DNA from: Davidsoniella eucalypti | Lineage: Eukaryota; Ascomycota; Sordariomycetes; Microascales; Ceratocystidaceae | Direction: 5' to 3' | Assembly: GCA_004009845.1 (NCBI GenBank) | Contig: RMBW01000021.1 | Span: 186,001-250,000 of the forward strand | Length of the DNA: 64,000 nucleotides | Shown: piece after piece, positions 1 through 14,376 of the stretch | Position numbering within the stretch: the first letter of the stretch is position 1 | Layout of the letters: each line of letters starts with the position of its first letter | Notes under the pieces: model-generated | Databases searched by the model: none | Told to the model about the DNA's origin: nothing | Seen by the model: the letters and a program-made list of their open reading frames with translations, nothing else | Made by a program: the position numbers and the translations under genes

Positions 1-3000
1 TATAGTATAGTATATGTATACAAAAAAAAAATGTTAAAAACAAAACCTAATTAAACGGCCACAACAACAGGCCATTCATATTCACCGCCATTTCAAGTAG
101 TAGCCTAAGATATATGTATGTCGCCGATCTTCCCACAGCTCTGTATATCAAGAAAAGACGCCTGTGATAAGGCAATCTCATGTATGGTTAGAACCCAGTA
201 AAGATCAAAAGATACGAACAGGACGACTAATCTCTCCATTGAGCCACTATATATCCATGGACTCGGGACTGTGAGAAACAGCGTCTATCACAGGCCGGAT
301 TCGCAGTTTAGTACATGAGCCGAATAGTTTATATGCAATCTTGACAAGCATGATGACGTCCTGTGTCTGTTTAGTTCAGAGTCAGCTGATACAGTTCCTC
401 CTCCCCTTTATCAGCTTCGTCTCAGTCACTGGCGAGACTTGCCATGGTGATGAAATGAGCACAATGATAAAAGCAATAGATAAATCACGTACTCTCATAT
501 ACGCCCAGTTGTGGCTACAAATTAGCGATGCAAGATCATCTTAGCAACGTCCGGAAGGAAGCGCATAGAGCTCCGACTTAGCTCAAGCCTTCTCGATAAA
601 CGGAGCATCACGGCAGAGTGTAAATCACATCCCAGTCTAGACTAGATATCTTCGGACGACGATCTTCTGCTTCGCTGTTCTTACACAGCAGAAAACTCAT
701 AGCAACAGCAGAAGGTAAACAGTAGCATCGTCTTCCAAGCCCAATATGCTGAGATAAAAGCATCAACATGGGTCCCAGCTAGTCTTGGTTCGCTTCAAAC
801 CTCCGATAATGGACGTAGTGCCGAGCAAACGACATGGGAGAGGAGGGGCTATCTAGTTCACGGTACTACAAAAAGTGGTATGAAAGGACCGTCTGCCGTC
901 CCATTGCTGTAGCATTATGCTATTCTTCGGTCAAGAATTCTACTCTAGATGAAAATAATGAAAGCTTCAATGCTCGGACAAGACAAGACCTTCCTTCCTC
1001 TCAATGAACTATAATTCCTTCTATCTTGCATATTTATATGCTCGAGCCGAACTACTACGGATGTAAAATATGCTAGGCCAAGCCCTAGCAAGCCTCACTA
1101 TTCAATATTATGGCCTAAGGCGTTTACACCCAATGCAGTACAGATGAATACAGTAGAGTAGCATCTACTTGCACGGTCAAACTACAGCTTACGAAATAAC
1201 AAGAAATTTATTCTCTGCTAATATTACGATTCTGAAAAGGCTTTAACATATGGATTACATCGAAAGGAGCGAACATATCCGTGTAGTATCTGGTCACGCT
1301 GTGGGTTCTACTCACATTTATACATGGCGTAAGATAGTTGTATACCGATGGATAGTAGATAAACAAACCACATGGCATTCTGTACTACTAATAGTGCATC
1401 AAACAAAGAAGACATGTTCATGAAGAAGGGGACCATGTCCAAGGCCTAGATTCTTGTCCTCGCAAACCTAAACGGTAAATCTTTTTCCAATGATCAAAGT
1501 TGTTCCCGTGTCCAACACATGGAGTTATCATCACAAGACACGGAATGTAGAGTTTCTCCATGAAAAGACTGGAAAAACCTCTAGTCAGACTATTGTTTGA
1601 GATAGAAGAAAGAAAACAAAGACAACTCATCTAGCATTGTTTCCTCTACACTAATCTGCAACGGCTCAGATAGCTAACTCGAAAACAGAAGAAACGGTTC
1701 ATTAAAGACATCGCTTAAGATCGAAGCTATGTGATAGGCGTTCGGATTACACCACAGCAAGTCCTTGGCACTTCCACTCCTCATCACGGACTTTTATTCA
1801 CGCTGTGTTGCTCCTACTTTCTATCCTACGCCTCTACTTAGCCAGCAAGCTTGCCGTGATAGCCTCAGAATCTCGGAATCACTCTCCGAAGTTCCTTCAC
1901 CCAACGTTTATATGCACATGTCAGCTGGTATGCGTGTGTACAGATACTCATGAGCAAATACCAATATACTTATACACGGTATCTTTGTAACTTTCTAGCT
2001 GCGACGAGCCCAAAGTACAAGGTATCTGTTACTAGTCTATCCCTTAATCCTGTCTACCGTACGACCAGTTAGAATCCACATAGGTTAGTTTGTTTACACT
2101 AAGCATCGCACATTTGGTGCCGCAACCTGCTGCAAAGCTGCCCAAGTTGTGGTTATAGCTTTGGCTATGGGAGAGTACTTCTCTGGGGCTAGTGGTTTGT
2201 GAATTTTTCAACCTACATGCCATACAAAAGTGCACACCAGAACAACATAGTATCTGTATATACCGTACATTGCATATCCAAGTCTCGCAAAACAGCCTTT
2301 TACTCTTAAAGAGCATAGAGTATAGTGGTTAAGCCAATCACACAGTCACACGTCAGTCGGGTATGTATCAAAAGCGCGCCAAAACGCAGCTAACGGCTGT
2401 TTTGAAGTGATACTAAAACGCATGTATGCATATCTAGAACATGATCGTTTCCCTGCCGTTGAAATGCTCACCCCTTCATGATGTCACTGAACTAACAGTA
2501 AACAAACACCTGCCGGCCATAGCCAATGCCATAAGCCAGGCTTACTTGTGCCTGCATGTCTTCTATGCACATATATGTGTTCATGCCGCACAAAACAACA
2601 AACGCATGGTGGAGTTAGGCCTCCATTTTGTCCCGTATGTCTATATATAACGCCTATTATTTTACTTCGGGATTTGGAAATTCTATGAACATATTTTCAC
2701 TAATCTATCCTTTTTTTTCTCTTACTCTCGTTACATGCATGAAAAAGAGTAAAAAGGAAAGAAGGAATCGATAGGATGTATCCGTACATGTACAAATAAA
2801 ACATAAGCCTAGAGCCCTCGAGAATACTGATATTATGTACAAATACATATTTCAGCACATGGAAACCTCAAGACTACCATGTTTCTCTCACGAGCTCACT
2901 AGATCACTGGTCGACCCATCTGACTGCTGGCATCGTCAAAGGAGGGTTGTATTGGGCTGCGATTCTTATTCTAAAACAAAATATCCACTTCCATACCACC

Positions 3001-6000
3001 CTGATCGTTATAATGTACCTATGTATGTGTATATGCACTTGATGGCTATGTACCTAAGGAGTGACAACAGCAATATACAGATGTACTACTCTTGTCTACT
3101 CTTTGGTATTTACCCGACTATTTTGGTTACATAGTGTCAAATATGCAATGGATGGATTGTATGTGTCAGCCAAGTATCTGTATATCTATGTGATGCGACA
3201 AAGCAACTACACTTCATATAAACAAACCCTCCAGTGATTATTTGCAGTAGCCTAATATTGTATAGTTACATGCAGAAGCCAAAAGATGTCTGCAACAAAC
3301 TAGCGGCTCACTTTCCAAGCCAAGTTTTCTTTCTTTCGCAGGTTGGGTTATCGCGAACTCAGTTCTATGCATCTATCCACTCTGCTGAGTTGTCATTTGA
3401 CTTGAACAAAACATCAAAACAAAAGAGAAACTAGGGAGAATTCCCAGCCCCGATTACCGCAGCGTCGCATCAACCGCATCTTGGCTTTTTCGGCTACCGA
3501 GTCTATTTTTTTCCCCCAATTCTTTGGAATCTTATTTGCAGAAGCTTTTGATACTTTGAGTAGAAAGAAAAAGAAAGATATATACAAATAATCATGATGG
3601 TATCGAAAATGCTTCGGCTCCGTTGAAGCATGGTTCTACATATAGATCCAATTTTTAGGAGCGAATGTGCGTCTGAAAGCCCATGGTATCGATGCTGTGA
3701 CTCCATTTGGTTGAAGCATGCAAGTCCTCATAGAATACGAGAATCTTGAAAAATAAACATTCGGCTGTGGTATCTGAAAGATCATTTTTACACAGACTGG
3801 GTCCCTTGAAGCTACAAAGGTATTAAGCGAGAACCTGCCAAAAAGTCAAGTCTAGGGTAACTTGCTTTAAACCCTAGTGTTTCTAACTATAGGTTCAATG
3901 ATATTCAAAAATTACGCTACTAACCCTGGGGTTGATAAGTGGCAGAGCCCTTAGTTTTGTCGTCTGTAGTTATGTATGTTTTACCCTCCCTCCCTTACAT
4001 ATAGCCTCACAAGCTCCAAAATGTGAATGACGGGCCTTACAATGCTAATCAAGTATCAAAGACTTACTCAATACTGACCTATCTTCATCTCTCAGTCTTA
4101 ACTTTGACCAATAAAAATTTGGAATAGCGATTCACAACTCAGTATTCGAGAATTTAATTCGTCATAGCATTGACTATTCTTACAAGCTTTGTCTTATTAC
4201 AGAATATCTCGTGGCAAAGGCGGCTAATAAAAAAACAAAAGCATGGTAAGAAAAAGCAATATGAGTGAGAGAAATGTCAGGCTGTAAGTCTTCTCCCTTA
4301 CCTCCGTTGGGATGTAGCCTCGTCACAATCACAGTAGTCAAGCAGACGCAGTAACGAAAGCCACTTGGGCTTTCCGGCATTCATAACAGGGCAGATAGAC
4401 CTACTAACCACAAAACCTGAGAGGTTTGCTGCCCTAGTCATACGCACACCAATATTTCATGTAGCCCATAACAGCCTTCTAGGCTTGGTTGAACTCAATA
4501 CATACCCCAAATCACTCCATAGGTCTCCTTCATGTCAGCGCTGGGAGTTAATCAGGAATGAAAATCACGCCTTGTGGTATGAGTGGATAGGGGAAACACA
4601 TGTTGGAGCATTAATACACAAGACGAATGAGGCCAAAATCGTAAGCCAAGGCCTGTGACTCGTTCATTGTGTTTTAGGCATTGGTCAGGTATGCCGGATA
4701 GCAGAATAATACAGTGAAAAAATTAGACTGAAAGTCCTATACATACTTAGTATGCCAGCCTTCGTAGCCTCACTATGCAGGCGGTCGCAGAAGTTGGCCA
4801 TCCTCTAGTACTAGAATAGCAGCCTCTTTTAATTGGCTGTGCCTAAATAGTACCCTGGTATATTTCATTTTTAGGCACATCAGACGATGACTGGTCTAGC
4901 CGATTCAACTGGCTTAGTTGACTAACTAGAAAAGAACATGAGTTGAGATAATTGAAGCACAGAACGATATCCATTTGGGAATCAGAACCTGGGCGGATTT
5001 GAGCCATAGGATTATTTTTGTGACAGCTGATCTAGTTGCATTAGTTAGTTCAAGATAGAATATTTTCATGTGCATAGATACATAGCCAGAAAATATCGAG
5101 TGACTACAGCATCAAGAAATGAATGGCATGATTTTTTCCGACTTTTATATTAGTGTAATTGTGAATGTTATGCTTCAACGATTTCAAGTCGTTTTTAGTG
5201 AACCGACGTTAAGTGGCAAATTCGATCTTGCCGAATTGAGAAATGAGAGCTTTGTCCTCGAAAAACTTCAGACGGACTTACTGTTCTATTTTTGTTAAGG
5301 GCCGTGAGTAAGATGGATATTACACTGTCTACTAACATTTACATAAGATGAATATATCAGATTCCGTTAGCATCAATTGAATTGCTAGCGTTAACCATAA
5401 AACAATGGTAGGAACTAAATAATGAATAATAATTGGAGCCGCTGTTAGCGCAAAAAAAAGGCTATTATTTACAATGTTAGGACCCGTCTTTGATTCTGAT
5501 ATTAGCTCCAAATAAAGCGCATTCGTTCAAAATCTTACGCAGTATCAATCTAGAGAAATCCGTACAAACCATTAAGAAAGGTACCGCCAAAGAATGGATA
5601 CATGACAATAATCTTCAGGCGCACTTGGTATGTAGTATCTATTGTGGCTGATATCCATTCGATCACACCCGAACTAACACGCATAATTGCACAGCAAAAT
5701 GCCCCATGTCTGTCTGGATAGAGGTTATAGATATAGGTCTCCGAGCCACCCATCTGCTTCTCAGATGACCGAGACCTTTGGCCGTTTGCGCCCGCTGTAT
5801 TGTGTCATGTTGCCCGGATCAAAGCCTAGAGGCTGTAATCTTGGGCTACGGCACAAGCCCCAAAACAAAGCTTGCTAAACTTAACACAGTCTGAGCCTAT
5901 TAGTCCCCTGTATCAACTATCAGGATGAAGCCTTGGTAGAATACTAGTGAATAATCGCGTGGTTTCATCTTTCCGTGGGCTGCCGCTAAGAAACCATACC

Positions 6001-9000
6001 TCTATTGGGCTCTAAGCCCACGAAGGCCATAGGTTTGTAGGTAGGCAACCATACCAAGGCTTTCAATGACCGGATGGCTGCGGTACATTCGCCTTGTCGA
6101 ATCCATCTGCATCGTGATAGGCGCTGATATTGACCATGAGGATGTTGCTCTATAGAAACGGTCATGGGATAGTGGATGGTGAATGGGGTCCTGGCCACTA
6201 ACATGTGAATCTGGTTTATGACCATTAGCTTGGATGGGACGAGCAAGTATCGTATAAGCGACATGATATATGCCGCTCGTTTGGATTCGACCTCTCTTCT
6301 CTATTCCTTGTCATGGTTCATTTTGCCATCCTGGCCTGTCTTCAAGGGAGCTAGATATATATGTAGTAAGCTTTATGGTTCAAAACATCAAACATCTGCC
6401 ACCGACTAGGATATCACGGGCCTACCAGATTCGGTGTAGGATACGGGAACGGAAACGCTCGGATCAATGGCAAAAATAAGATGCAATTCCGTAATTCCTA
6501 TTTGGACGGATGGCAAAAATGCATAGAGGGCTTGACTAACAAAGAAATAAGAGGATGCTATTTTTTCCCCCAATATACCCTTGAGCTTCAACTACTTACA
6601 ATAACACTCCTTAGTCACGTGTTTAGAAGAGATATATAAAATTTTACAAGTTCAAGTATTGAAATGAATGTTGTACGAAAGTCATGACTAGTCCTTGTTC
6701 TGATAAATGTGACATGTTAGTCCCTGGTAAAGCAATAACAATGGCAATAACTAGATAAACGAGTGAAACCCATGAAGAAGCAAAATCTACTATCTAGGAA
6801 GTAAGAAGATCCAATTCTAACCGAAGATCATCAACGAGTATCTCATGTATAGATAATCACCAAGTACGGCCATTTTGAATGGTTTCCTTCGGCATGATGC
6901 AGCTGGCGATTTTGCCTCCAAATGTAATAAGGGCCAAGACCGAACGATAAGCAACTGGTTGGATACTACCACGACCACTAGTTTGGTCTAGTCTGACATG
7001 TTCTCTTTTGGTGTGAATATTCTAGTATTTTCCTTCACCGCCAGATTGCGATGGCCAATATACATACAAACCGGCACAGATAGGAATAGTCAGACTGAAT
7101 CGGCGTATCATCATTAGAACATAGTGAACCATTACGTTAACTCGTTAGTGGCCAAAACAGACTGCTAGTCAGACTACAGCTGTGTAAGAGAGACGAGCGT
7201 CGATTATCTTTGTCTGCATTTTTCTACACCATCACGGCCGAGAACTTACACTATTATGAACAGTTGAGTCCAGCAAACAATCAGATAGTAGAAGATTCAA
7301 GTTCCTAGAATTAGCGGGCCAAAACGTGCATAGATGAGTACAAACTACATATGCATACGGTTGATACAATGTTATCATATATCTATACCGTAATGCCACC
7401 TGATATGTCCATTGTTTGTAAGACACTGAAACACAATAGATATTACATTGAATTAAGTTTGTAGACGCCACAAAATACGTACATACATAGTAAGTGAGAG
7501 CAAAAAATGGCCAACGAATTGCATCGGAACTCGCTACAATTTTCCGCGGTCCACCAAGTTGAAGTACATATATATATGTGTTATGTATATGTAGTAATGT
7601 TGATATCAGGCCTACGTTTTACTTTTTTGCCATTGCTGCCCAACGCCTAGCTAGGGAGGGGTGGAGCTAACGAATTCGGTTCTTTGGGTAGATTGAATTT
7701 ATGATAAACATATTATGTATTTATTATCTTTCAACTATGGTTAAAGCTATGAATAATCCATGTCACGGTTTTATGTTTGCGTTTCGTGTCATCCAATCGA
7801 TATCTTTTCCGTATAATTCCAGCCTATATCTAGAAGAACGCCAGTATTTGCAAGATCACGGCAGCTATTATTGCACTTTTTGTTTATTTTATTTTAGGAA
7901 CGAACCTCAAAAGTGTAGAAAATGCTATCACACAAGACTCCCACTTTGTAGAAATGTGGCTCGGATTGCAATACACGATCCACCTATATAAATATTCGTA
8001 TGGTTGTACGATTACCATAGCATTCGGCATTGGCCGAACGTTTAAGAGTATATCTGTATAAAACCTGTATACCTCAAAGGACAAACCCTGAATGAATCAA
8101 ACAAACTGTTGGGGTCTGACTAAGACGATTGGCCGGACGAGAACTCTACGAGTTTCGATAATGACGATAGCAACATCACATCTGACAATGGTGAAAAAAG
8201 CAAGGCAAAAGGCTCTATATCCGTACATCGAAAGCAAGGCCAATACAGGCCTGAAGGGGATGCCCATGGCCTGTTACTAAGGCCACTTTTATACACTTTT
8301 ATACAATGTAGATGCTTTACCATTTTGGGAAGTTATTTCCTAGGCCTTCTTCAATAAGTTTATTCCAATCATTATGTGTACAAATAGTTAAGAATATCTA
8401 TAGGCTCAAAAGCTTCAGTCTTGTAAAGATCAAGAAAAATAAAGGCGGGATAGCATGATGAGTTTCCAGACTCGAAGGCCTTTGATACGGGTGCGTACCC
8501 TTGTGCTAACCCTAACGCTTACCCACTGTGTTATACTATGACGAAGAACATTATTTTCCGTTTTTAGGCCGTGCACAATATGTATTTCTCGTACATACCG
8601 CTAGTATATGTACATGCGATTATGTCAATTTCTCTGCGGGGTCATTTGAACAAGAGAGAAGCAAACCAACCACTACATGGTCGTCAAGATATCATTGTAC
8701 CACTTAAACGTGATTCACAAAGAAGAGATGGATATTTAATTACTCTCTGATGATCGTCTCATATATTTTTTGCATAGAAATAGTTAATGGGGAATGAATA
8801 GGAAAGATTGCCTATTCTCAAGCATGGCGTAACGCTTGTATCACAAATCAAGGCGCATATAGTAGTGAAAAAAGGATCGCATGTTTCTGGCGGCTGTTTA
8901 TATTCTTTCGTTTACTTTTCTACTGTCTATGTTAGAGTTAGTAACTTGATCTGAAGCCATCATGCTCCCTTCTTCTTCTACTTTTATTATCGTCGTTGTT

Positions 9001-10618
9001 GCTTGGTCACGGTATTTGAACCAAGGCGGCATTTTTATTGCTGTAGAAGAAATCCAACGAGTAGAAACTCGGAATTATAGTCACAAGAGCAAAATAAACT
9101 CAGGCTGGTGGTGTGCAACAACTGGTCATATTACTGCACAGATATATGCAGAGTCTGATATATCAACAGACCTTTCTGGAATGTTTGTGCGGGCGTGTAT
9201 CCGCATCTTCTTCCTACCACTGAATCATATAAATACGACACCTAAAATGTACATGTAAATATGTATGTGGTATAATGCTCACTGTTTGGAGCGGGCCCCG
9301 TTTTCCCCGAGCTTCAATTCCTCTGCTGCTAAGAACATGGTAGTCGTCACATTGGTACTTCCTGCTGACGGGTGGTATAGCGACCCCTCCTCGTCTTTCT
9401 TCGAGGACCTGGTTTATTCGTTTTATCTTGGCTTTTCAGAAGTTTTGTCAGCGATGTCTGTGTAGAGAGCAACTGTGTTTTGTTGGAGAGTTGGATGAAG
9501 GATGTCTATGTCTATGGCTAGTATTTTGACTTCGCCACGGCCTGCTCGCTTCTGTAGCTCAAGGATCGAAAAGAAGCCATATCAAACCCAGGCTTCATAC
9601 AGGCAGATCTTGCAGGCTTGTTATTGTTTACAATTTTCTGCTGCAAATGGTAACAAAAATACGCTGTGGAGCTTACTAGGAAGAGAAGCAACCGACTAGC
9701 TGGGGTGATTGAGACTTCGTTAGAGCGCCTCATCTTGCTAAAATATAAGAGCAATTATTGGTGCCTAAAGGCCCTTTGAAAGTTAGATGCTCTTTGATTC
9801 GGGTGCTAGTTTGCTACAGAGACAATTAGAAAATCCAATTATCACATTAGAACCAAGCTTAGTTGAGAGAGGTAGATTGAAGCCTCTAAAGACTGCTAAT
9901 ATAAGCGATGCCAGTGATGGGTAGTTGGTAACATAGCGTTTAGTTGTATTTTAAGATCACACATGCCTCACTAGATGACAGCTGCTTTAGCTTCTGTAGT
10001 ACTAGATACTAGATCTGTTGTGTTCCCGCTATCCCTTCAAGCTACACATTATACAGATACTGTCTTTTCATGTCTTGCCATGCAAGCGTAGATAGCAATT
10101 CTTTCGCAATTGATCGATGAGATAGTACTAGGAGGGATAGGACATCATTGTCATATATGCTTTGCTACCCAGCTAGAAACTGGATATCCATATATTAGAA
10201 AAGGATCATGTTAAGTTACATATTGAGTGAATGCCCACACTCCCCCCGTCGAATATGTCAGCTATGATGATATGTCTGTACAAGGTAGACAGACGTGGGT
10301 ATGTAGCTTTAGACTAGCATCAGTATAGACATTCTATACCACATTGTCCTATCAATGAATCATAGACTACAAGCCATTGCTAGAGTGTACGAAAGTATTT
10401 ACTAGATGTTGTGACGTTTGTTCAGAGAGGACTCTACAGTCCTTTCCCGCTCACTCACGTAGCAAATGCAGTGCAAAATATATTAGTGCGCAATGTGGTA
10501 GAGGAGATACCTTGCCCTGTTGTTTAGGCTCCAATCGATCGGTCAAAACAAACTAACAAGCTATGTAATGGGCATTGAAATTCCATGAATTTCAATGCAA
10601 TACAGAAGTAGAGATAAT
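1..10618. other. Gene-poor AT-rich desert
   Basis: About 10.6 kb in which I find no protein-coding gene I can support. Open frames on both strands are short (roughly 60-100 codons), mostly start at non-ATG codons, and show no recognisable domain or splice-linked partner. The DNA is AT-rich with scattered short TATG/TATA tracts and no long direct or inverted repeats that I could see by eye. It may be remote upstream DNA of the bZIP gene or decayed repeat DNA. A TATAAA at 10620-10625 lies at its right edge, just before the pyrimidine-rich leader begins. Confidence 0.6.
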
Positions 10619-10619
10619 C

Positions 10620-12318
10620 TATAAATGAAAGCACTTTCCTACTCATGGCTTCTTGGAGTGTTTAATCTTCACCCTCGACATCTTCACCAAAGCTATACTA
10701 CACTACCCATTATTACACTACCAGCTTATACCGACCTAGATACACATACCCCCCCTCATATTTCCACTCCGCTTCCTCTTTCCTCGATCCTCCTGCTCTT
10801 CACTCAAAAACAAAGCAAAACAAAAGAAAGGTCAAAAAAGAAATACACTTTTTTCTTCAACTCCGAACTGGCTTATTTTACTCCTCTACTCGCCCTTATA
10901 TTTTCCCTCCACTTCTCTTCTTTCTTCTCTTTTTCTCTTTACCCTCTCGTTCATCCACAGTTGTTCACGCTTTCTCTTTTTCTTTTTTTTCTTCTTCTTT
11001 TATTTATTTTTATTCTGCTTCGTTCCTCTTCATCGCCGCTCCCCATCTAAAATCTAAATTATTTTCTTGCCATCCAAGATCTAGATCAGCACTGCTTCAG
11101 ATCACGCAACAAAGACCTATTTTGAATCACTTCCAGACACAGATATTCCGTGGTAATACAGGGTGAGTCGCTGTTTTGTGCTTGTGTTTCTGCTACTAAC
11201 TTCCGCTGTTGTCTTGACCCACTGCTTCCATTTTCTGTTGTTTTTATGATCCCTCCCTTCCTTCTTTCTCTCTTCCTAGCACCGCTATCTTGATTTGATC
11301 CCCGCACGTGCATCTGTAGTTGTGCTCCCTCGTCTGCCCACTTGCTCCTCTTTCTATTCCTCAGTCTACGCCTCGTACCCCGTTCATATTTTACTATATC
11401 AAACCCATCTCCCCAGAACATCGGGGCTTGCTTCTCCCTTGCCACTACACATCGCGCTTCTTCTTCTTTTTGCCTCTATCTTCTTGCTATTGGTCTTCCG
11501 CTTCAAGTTTTGGCATACAAGCACGCCCTTTTGTGTCACTGCCTTCACTACCCCCCCATGAGCAAGTCTCCCTATGTTTTCCGTCCCTCGCCTTCTGTCT
11601 TGCTTTCACATCTCTTTCGTATTCTATTCTAGCGATGGTTCTCGTGATGGCTCTAGTGATATCACGGCAGTCTGCATCTTCTCGCTTAGCAATTGAGTAA
11701 TTGCTTTTGTCTTTGGCTGCGCTGCTGCGAACAAAGGAAGGAAGGCCCCACCACAGCCGTTCTTTCCTTGTTGGGCGCAATCCACTTTGTTCCACAGAGG
11801 CCATTGTTCTTCACCGCCTCTCTTGTTCCTTCCTTTTTTCCGTATATAACAGAGTATTACTTTGTTGCATGTTCACTATTAAATATTTAGTGATATTTAC
11901 TGTATTGGCATTCCATTTCTGTTGATGTTAAATAAACTTCAATTTTTTGGCTTGCTTGATAGCAGCAAAAAAGGATTTATTTTCTTGGTTTTCGATATCA
12001 GCTCTTTGTACTAATATGTCTTTCTACTTCTAGATTTCTTCATCATTACTCTTTGTAGCGTCTGCCCTTCTACCTTTACCTTTACTTTTTAATCCAGTGT
12101 CTTTTTCTTCTTTTTGGTTTTCTCTTTTCCTGATATACATCAGATCGGTGATTCTTTTCAATCCCCAAATTCCATTCCTCTTTTTTTCTCTTTTTTGTTC
12201 CGCCTTACTTCAAAAAGCGGTACCATTACAGCGTCGTCTGTATTGTCCTCAGTTTATTCCACTTCAAAACTCAAAACTATATTCCCCTTATAACCGAATT
12301 TGCACTACCTCCTTCAAA
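10620..12318 (+). promoter_or_regulatory. Long pyrimidine-rich leader/promoter of the bZIP gene
   Basis: About 1.7 kb between a TATAAA (10620-10625) and the bZIP start codon is strongly C/T-rich on the + strand, typical of promoters and 5' leaders of highly expressed or regulated fungal genes. It contains several ATG-initiated short frames; the longest open stretch begins at ATG 10625. A GTGAGT at about 11164 could be a leader-intron donor. No ATG lies in frame upstream of the bZIP start, although that frame is open for over 200 bp upstream. If transcribed, this would be an unusually long uORF-bearing leader. Transcript extent is inference. Confidence 0.4.
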
Positions 12319-14376
12319 ATGGTTTCTGCAACCACCTTCTACGACAACTCTGCCTACTTTGACAACGACGGGCTGCTCAACGACTCCGTCATAGACCGCG
12401 GAATGGACTCCGGAATCGAGATGTCTCCCCCCATGATGAGCAGAAGAGAGTCTGCCGCAGCAGGTGCTCCCCTGTTCTCTCCCAAACATGAGGACAACTG
12501 CTACGTCGGCGTCGATATGCAATCGCTGCCATCCACTGCTGGCTCTGGCATCATGAACAGTGCCCAGCACGGATTCCACTACCCGGCCGATATGGTCAAT
12601 GCTCAGCAGGCTGCCATGATCGGTGCTGCCAATGCAGGCAACTGGGCCATGGCTCAAGAAGCCATGAACATGTCACACAACTTCGACAACATGGACCATC
12701 TCGACTCTGTCTTCCCCACTACTATGATGCACGGCGGCAACCCGGCCTTTGCCAACATGGCCATGTTCGGCGTTGGCGATGCCTCTGTTACTGGCATGGG
12801 CATGGGCTCTGGCATGGAAGCCTTGGCTGCTGTGGCCAACGGCTCCAAGAAGTCACCCATGGCTCAGGCTGTTCTTCACGAACTTCGCCGCGGTGACGGC
12901 ATCCGCAAGAAGAACGCGCGCTTCGACATTCCTGCCGAGCGCAACCTTGCCAACATTGACCAGCTGATCTCGCAGTCGACCGACGAGCAAGAGATCAAGG
13001 AGCTGAAGCAGCAGAAGAGATTGCTTAGAAACCGCCAGGCTGCGTAAGTTTGTCTTTTTACCAAGAACGAATGGAAGCGTCACATGAATACGTTTCATAT
13101 ACAGCTGCCATTTGCCCCTTCCTGTTATACATTTTATACTAACCACGTCTCTCACTATAGACTTGACTCCCGCCAGCGCAAGAAGATGCACACTGAGCGT
13201 CTTGAAGATGAAAAGAAGCGCTTCACCGCCGTCATTGGCGATCTAGAAGAGGATACCAACATACTCCGCAAGGAGATTGAGCACATGACGCTCGAGAAAC
13301 AGCAGTTCCAGGAGTACATCCAGACACTGTCCATGGAGAAGGAGGCCTTCATCCGCGAGAAGACGTGCGAGAACAATGAGCTCCGCAAGAAGGTTCTCAT
13401 GCTGACAAGCCACGTGCGCCACCTGGAGAATGAGATCTCTAACCCCGGAATGCGTGTCAACGGCGTCTTTGGTACTACCAACATGGAGTCGGTCTACCTC
13501 TCTCCTAACCCCGACAAGAACACTAACAACATGAACATGGCGTCGCCCATCAGCGCTACGACGAGCTGGGAGGCTACTGATCTGGACAGCTTTGGAATGA
13601 GCCCCAAGATCAAGCAGGAGACGGCCACCCCGTCCTCGCCTCACCACCAGCAGCAGCCCGTGCCCATGAACCAGGCCGAGCTGTCGTCGTCGGGAGAGCA
13701 GCACAAGCAGCGCGACGCTGGTAATGGCCAGAACAGCCTGCTCTTTATGCTCTTCCTGGTGGGTGCCTACGTCATCTCCAACGGCTCTGCCGGAGGCTTC
13801 GTGCCGTCGCTGCCTGCCGTGTCTGAGGATATGCGTGCCTCTGCCACTGGTATGCTGCAGAGCCTCTTCAAGGACGCCGGCGTCATCGACATCATGGGAG
13901 CTTCTGCTACCATGTCCGCCTCGGCCCCGACCAACTCTGGTTGGTCGCAGATGATGGCCACGTCGTCTGGTATGGCCGAGGCCGCTGCTGTTGCCAACGG
14001 CGCCTCGCCCTCGGCGTCGATGATGGGCGCCCTTGGTGATATGCTAGCTATGCCAACCATGGACCAGAACGGTGAGCATCTGTTTGCACTGTCTGCCGCC
14101 CAATACAACGGCGCTGACATGCTTTCTGCCGGCTCCCCCGTCTCCCCTTCCTCCCCCAATGCCTCGCCCAAGGGACCCGGTGCCGTCGACCAGCGAAATC
14201 TGGCCGGCTCGCTGAACGCCCTTCGCAGCGGCATGACCGCGGCTGAAGTTTACTCGCGCTCGCTACTTCGGGATCAGATCCCTCGTGACGTCGTCCGTAA
14301 CTTTGCTCGCATGGTTGCCGAAAGCCAAAGCCGTTGCATGACCGCTTCTGGCTCTATGGCTTCCACTAAGGCTTGA
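12319..14376 (+). CDS. meaB: bZIP transcription factor, MeaB-like
   Basis: Two exons, 12319-13043 and 13161-14376, joined across a 117-bp intron (GTAAGT donor, ACTATAG acceptor), give a 646-aa protein. The intron splits an alanine codon inside the basic region. The spliced basic region, residues about 230-250, reads KRLLRNRQAALDSRQRKK with the bZIP signature N-x7-R (N238, R246). A long heptad-rich coiled coil follows to about residue 320. The rest is Met/Ala/Ser-rich low-complexity activation-type sequence. A hydrophobic run LLFMLFLVGAYVIS lies at about 435-448. The start is the first in-frame ATG (CAAAATGG context). Known: MeaB of Aspergillus and Fusarium is a nuclear bZIP regulator of nitrogen metabolite repression acting through nmrA. 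The family match is from recognition of the basic region and is less certain than the bZIP call; this protein is also longer than I would expect of MeaB. Confidence 0.85.

Noticed and set aside
8500..8525. Telomere-like CTAACCCTAACG
   Set aside because: Only about two units and not tandem; no telomere or interstitial array.
10625..11050. 141-codon ATG-started frame in the bZIP leader
   Set aside because: Composition is driven by C/T-rich DNA (Ser, Leu, Phe, Pro runs) with no domain; treated as leader with possible uORFs.
13155..14234. Long frames antisense to bZIP exon 2 (109-155 codons)
   Set aside because: Shadows of a GC-rich coding exon; no independent evidence.
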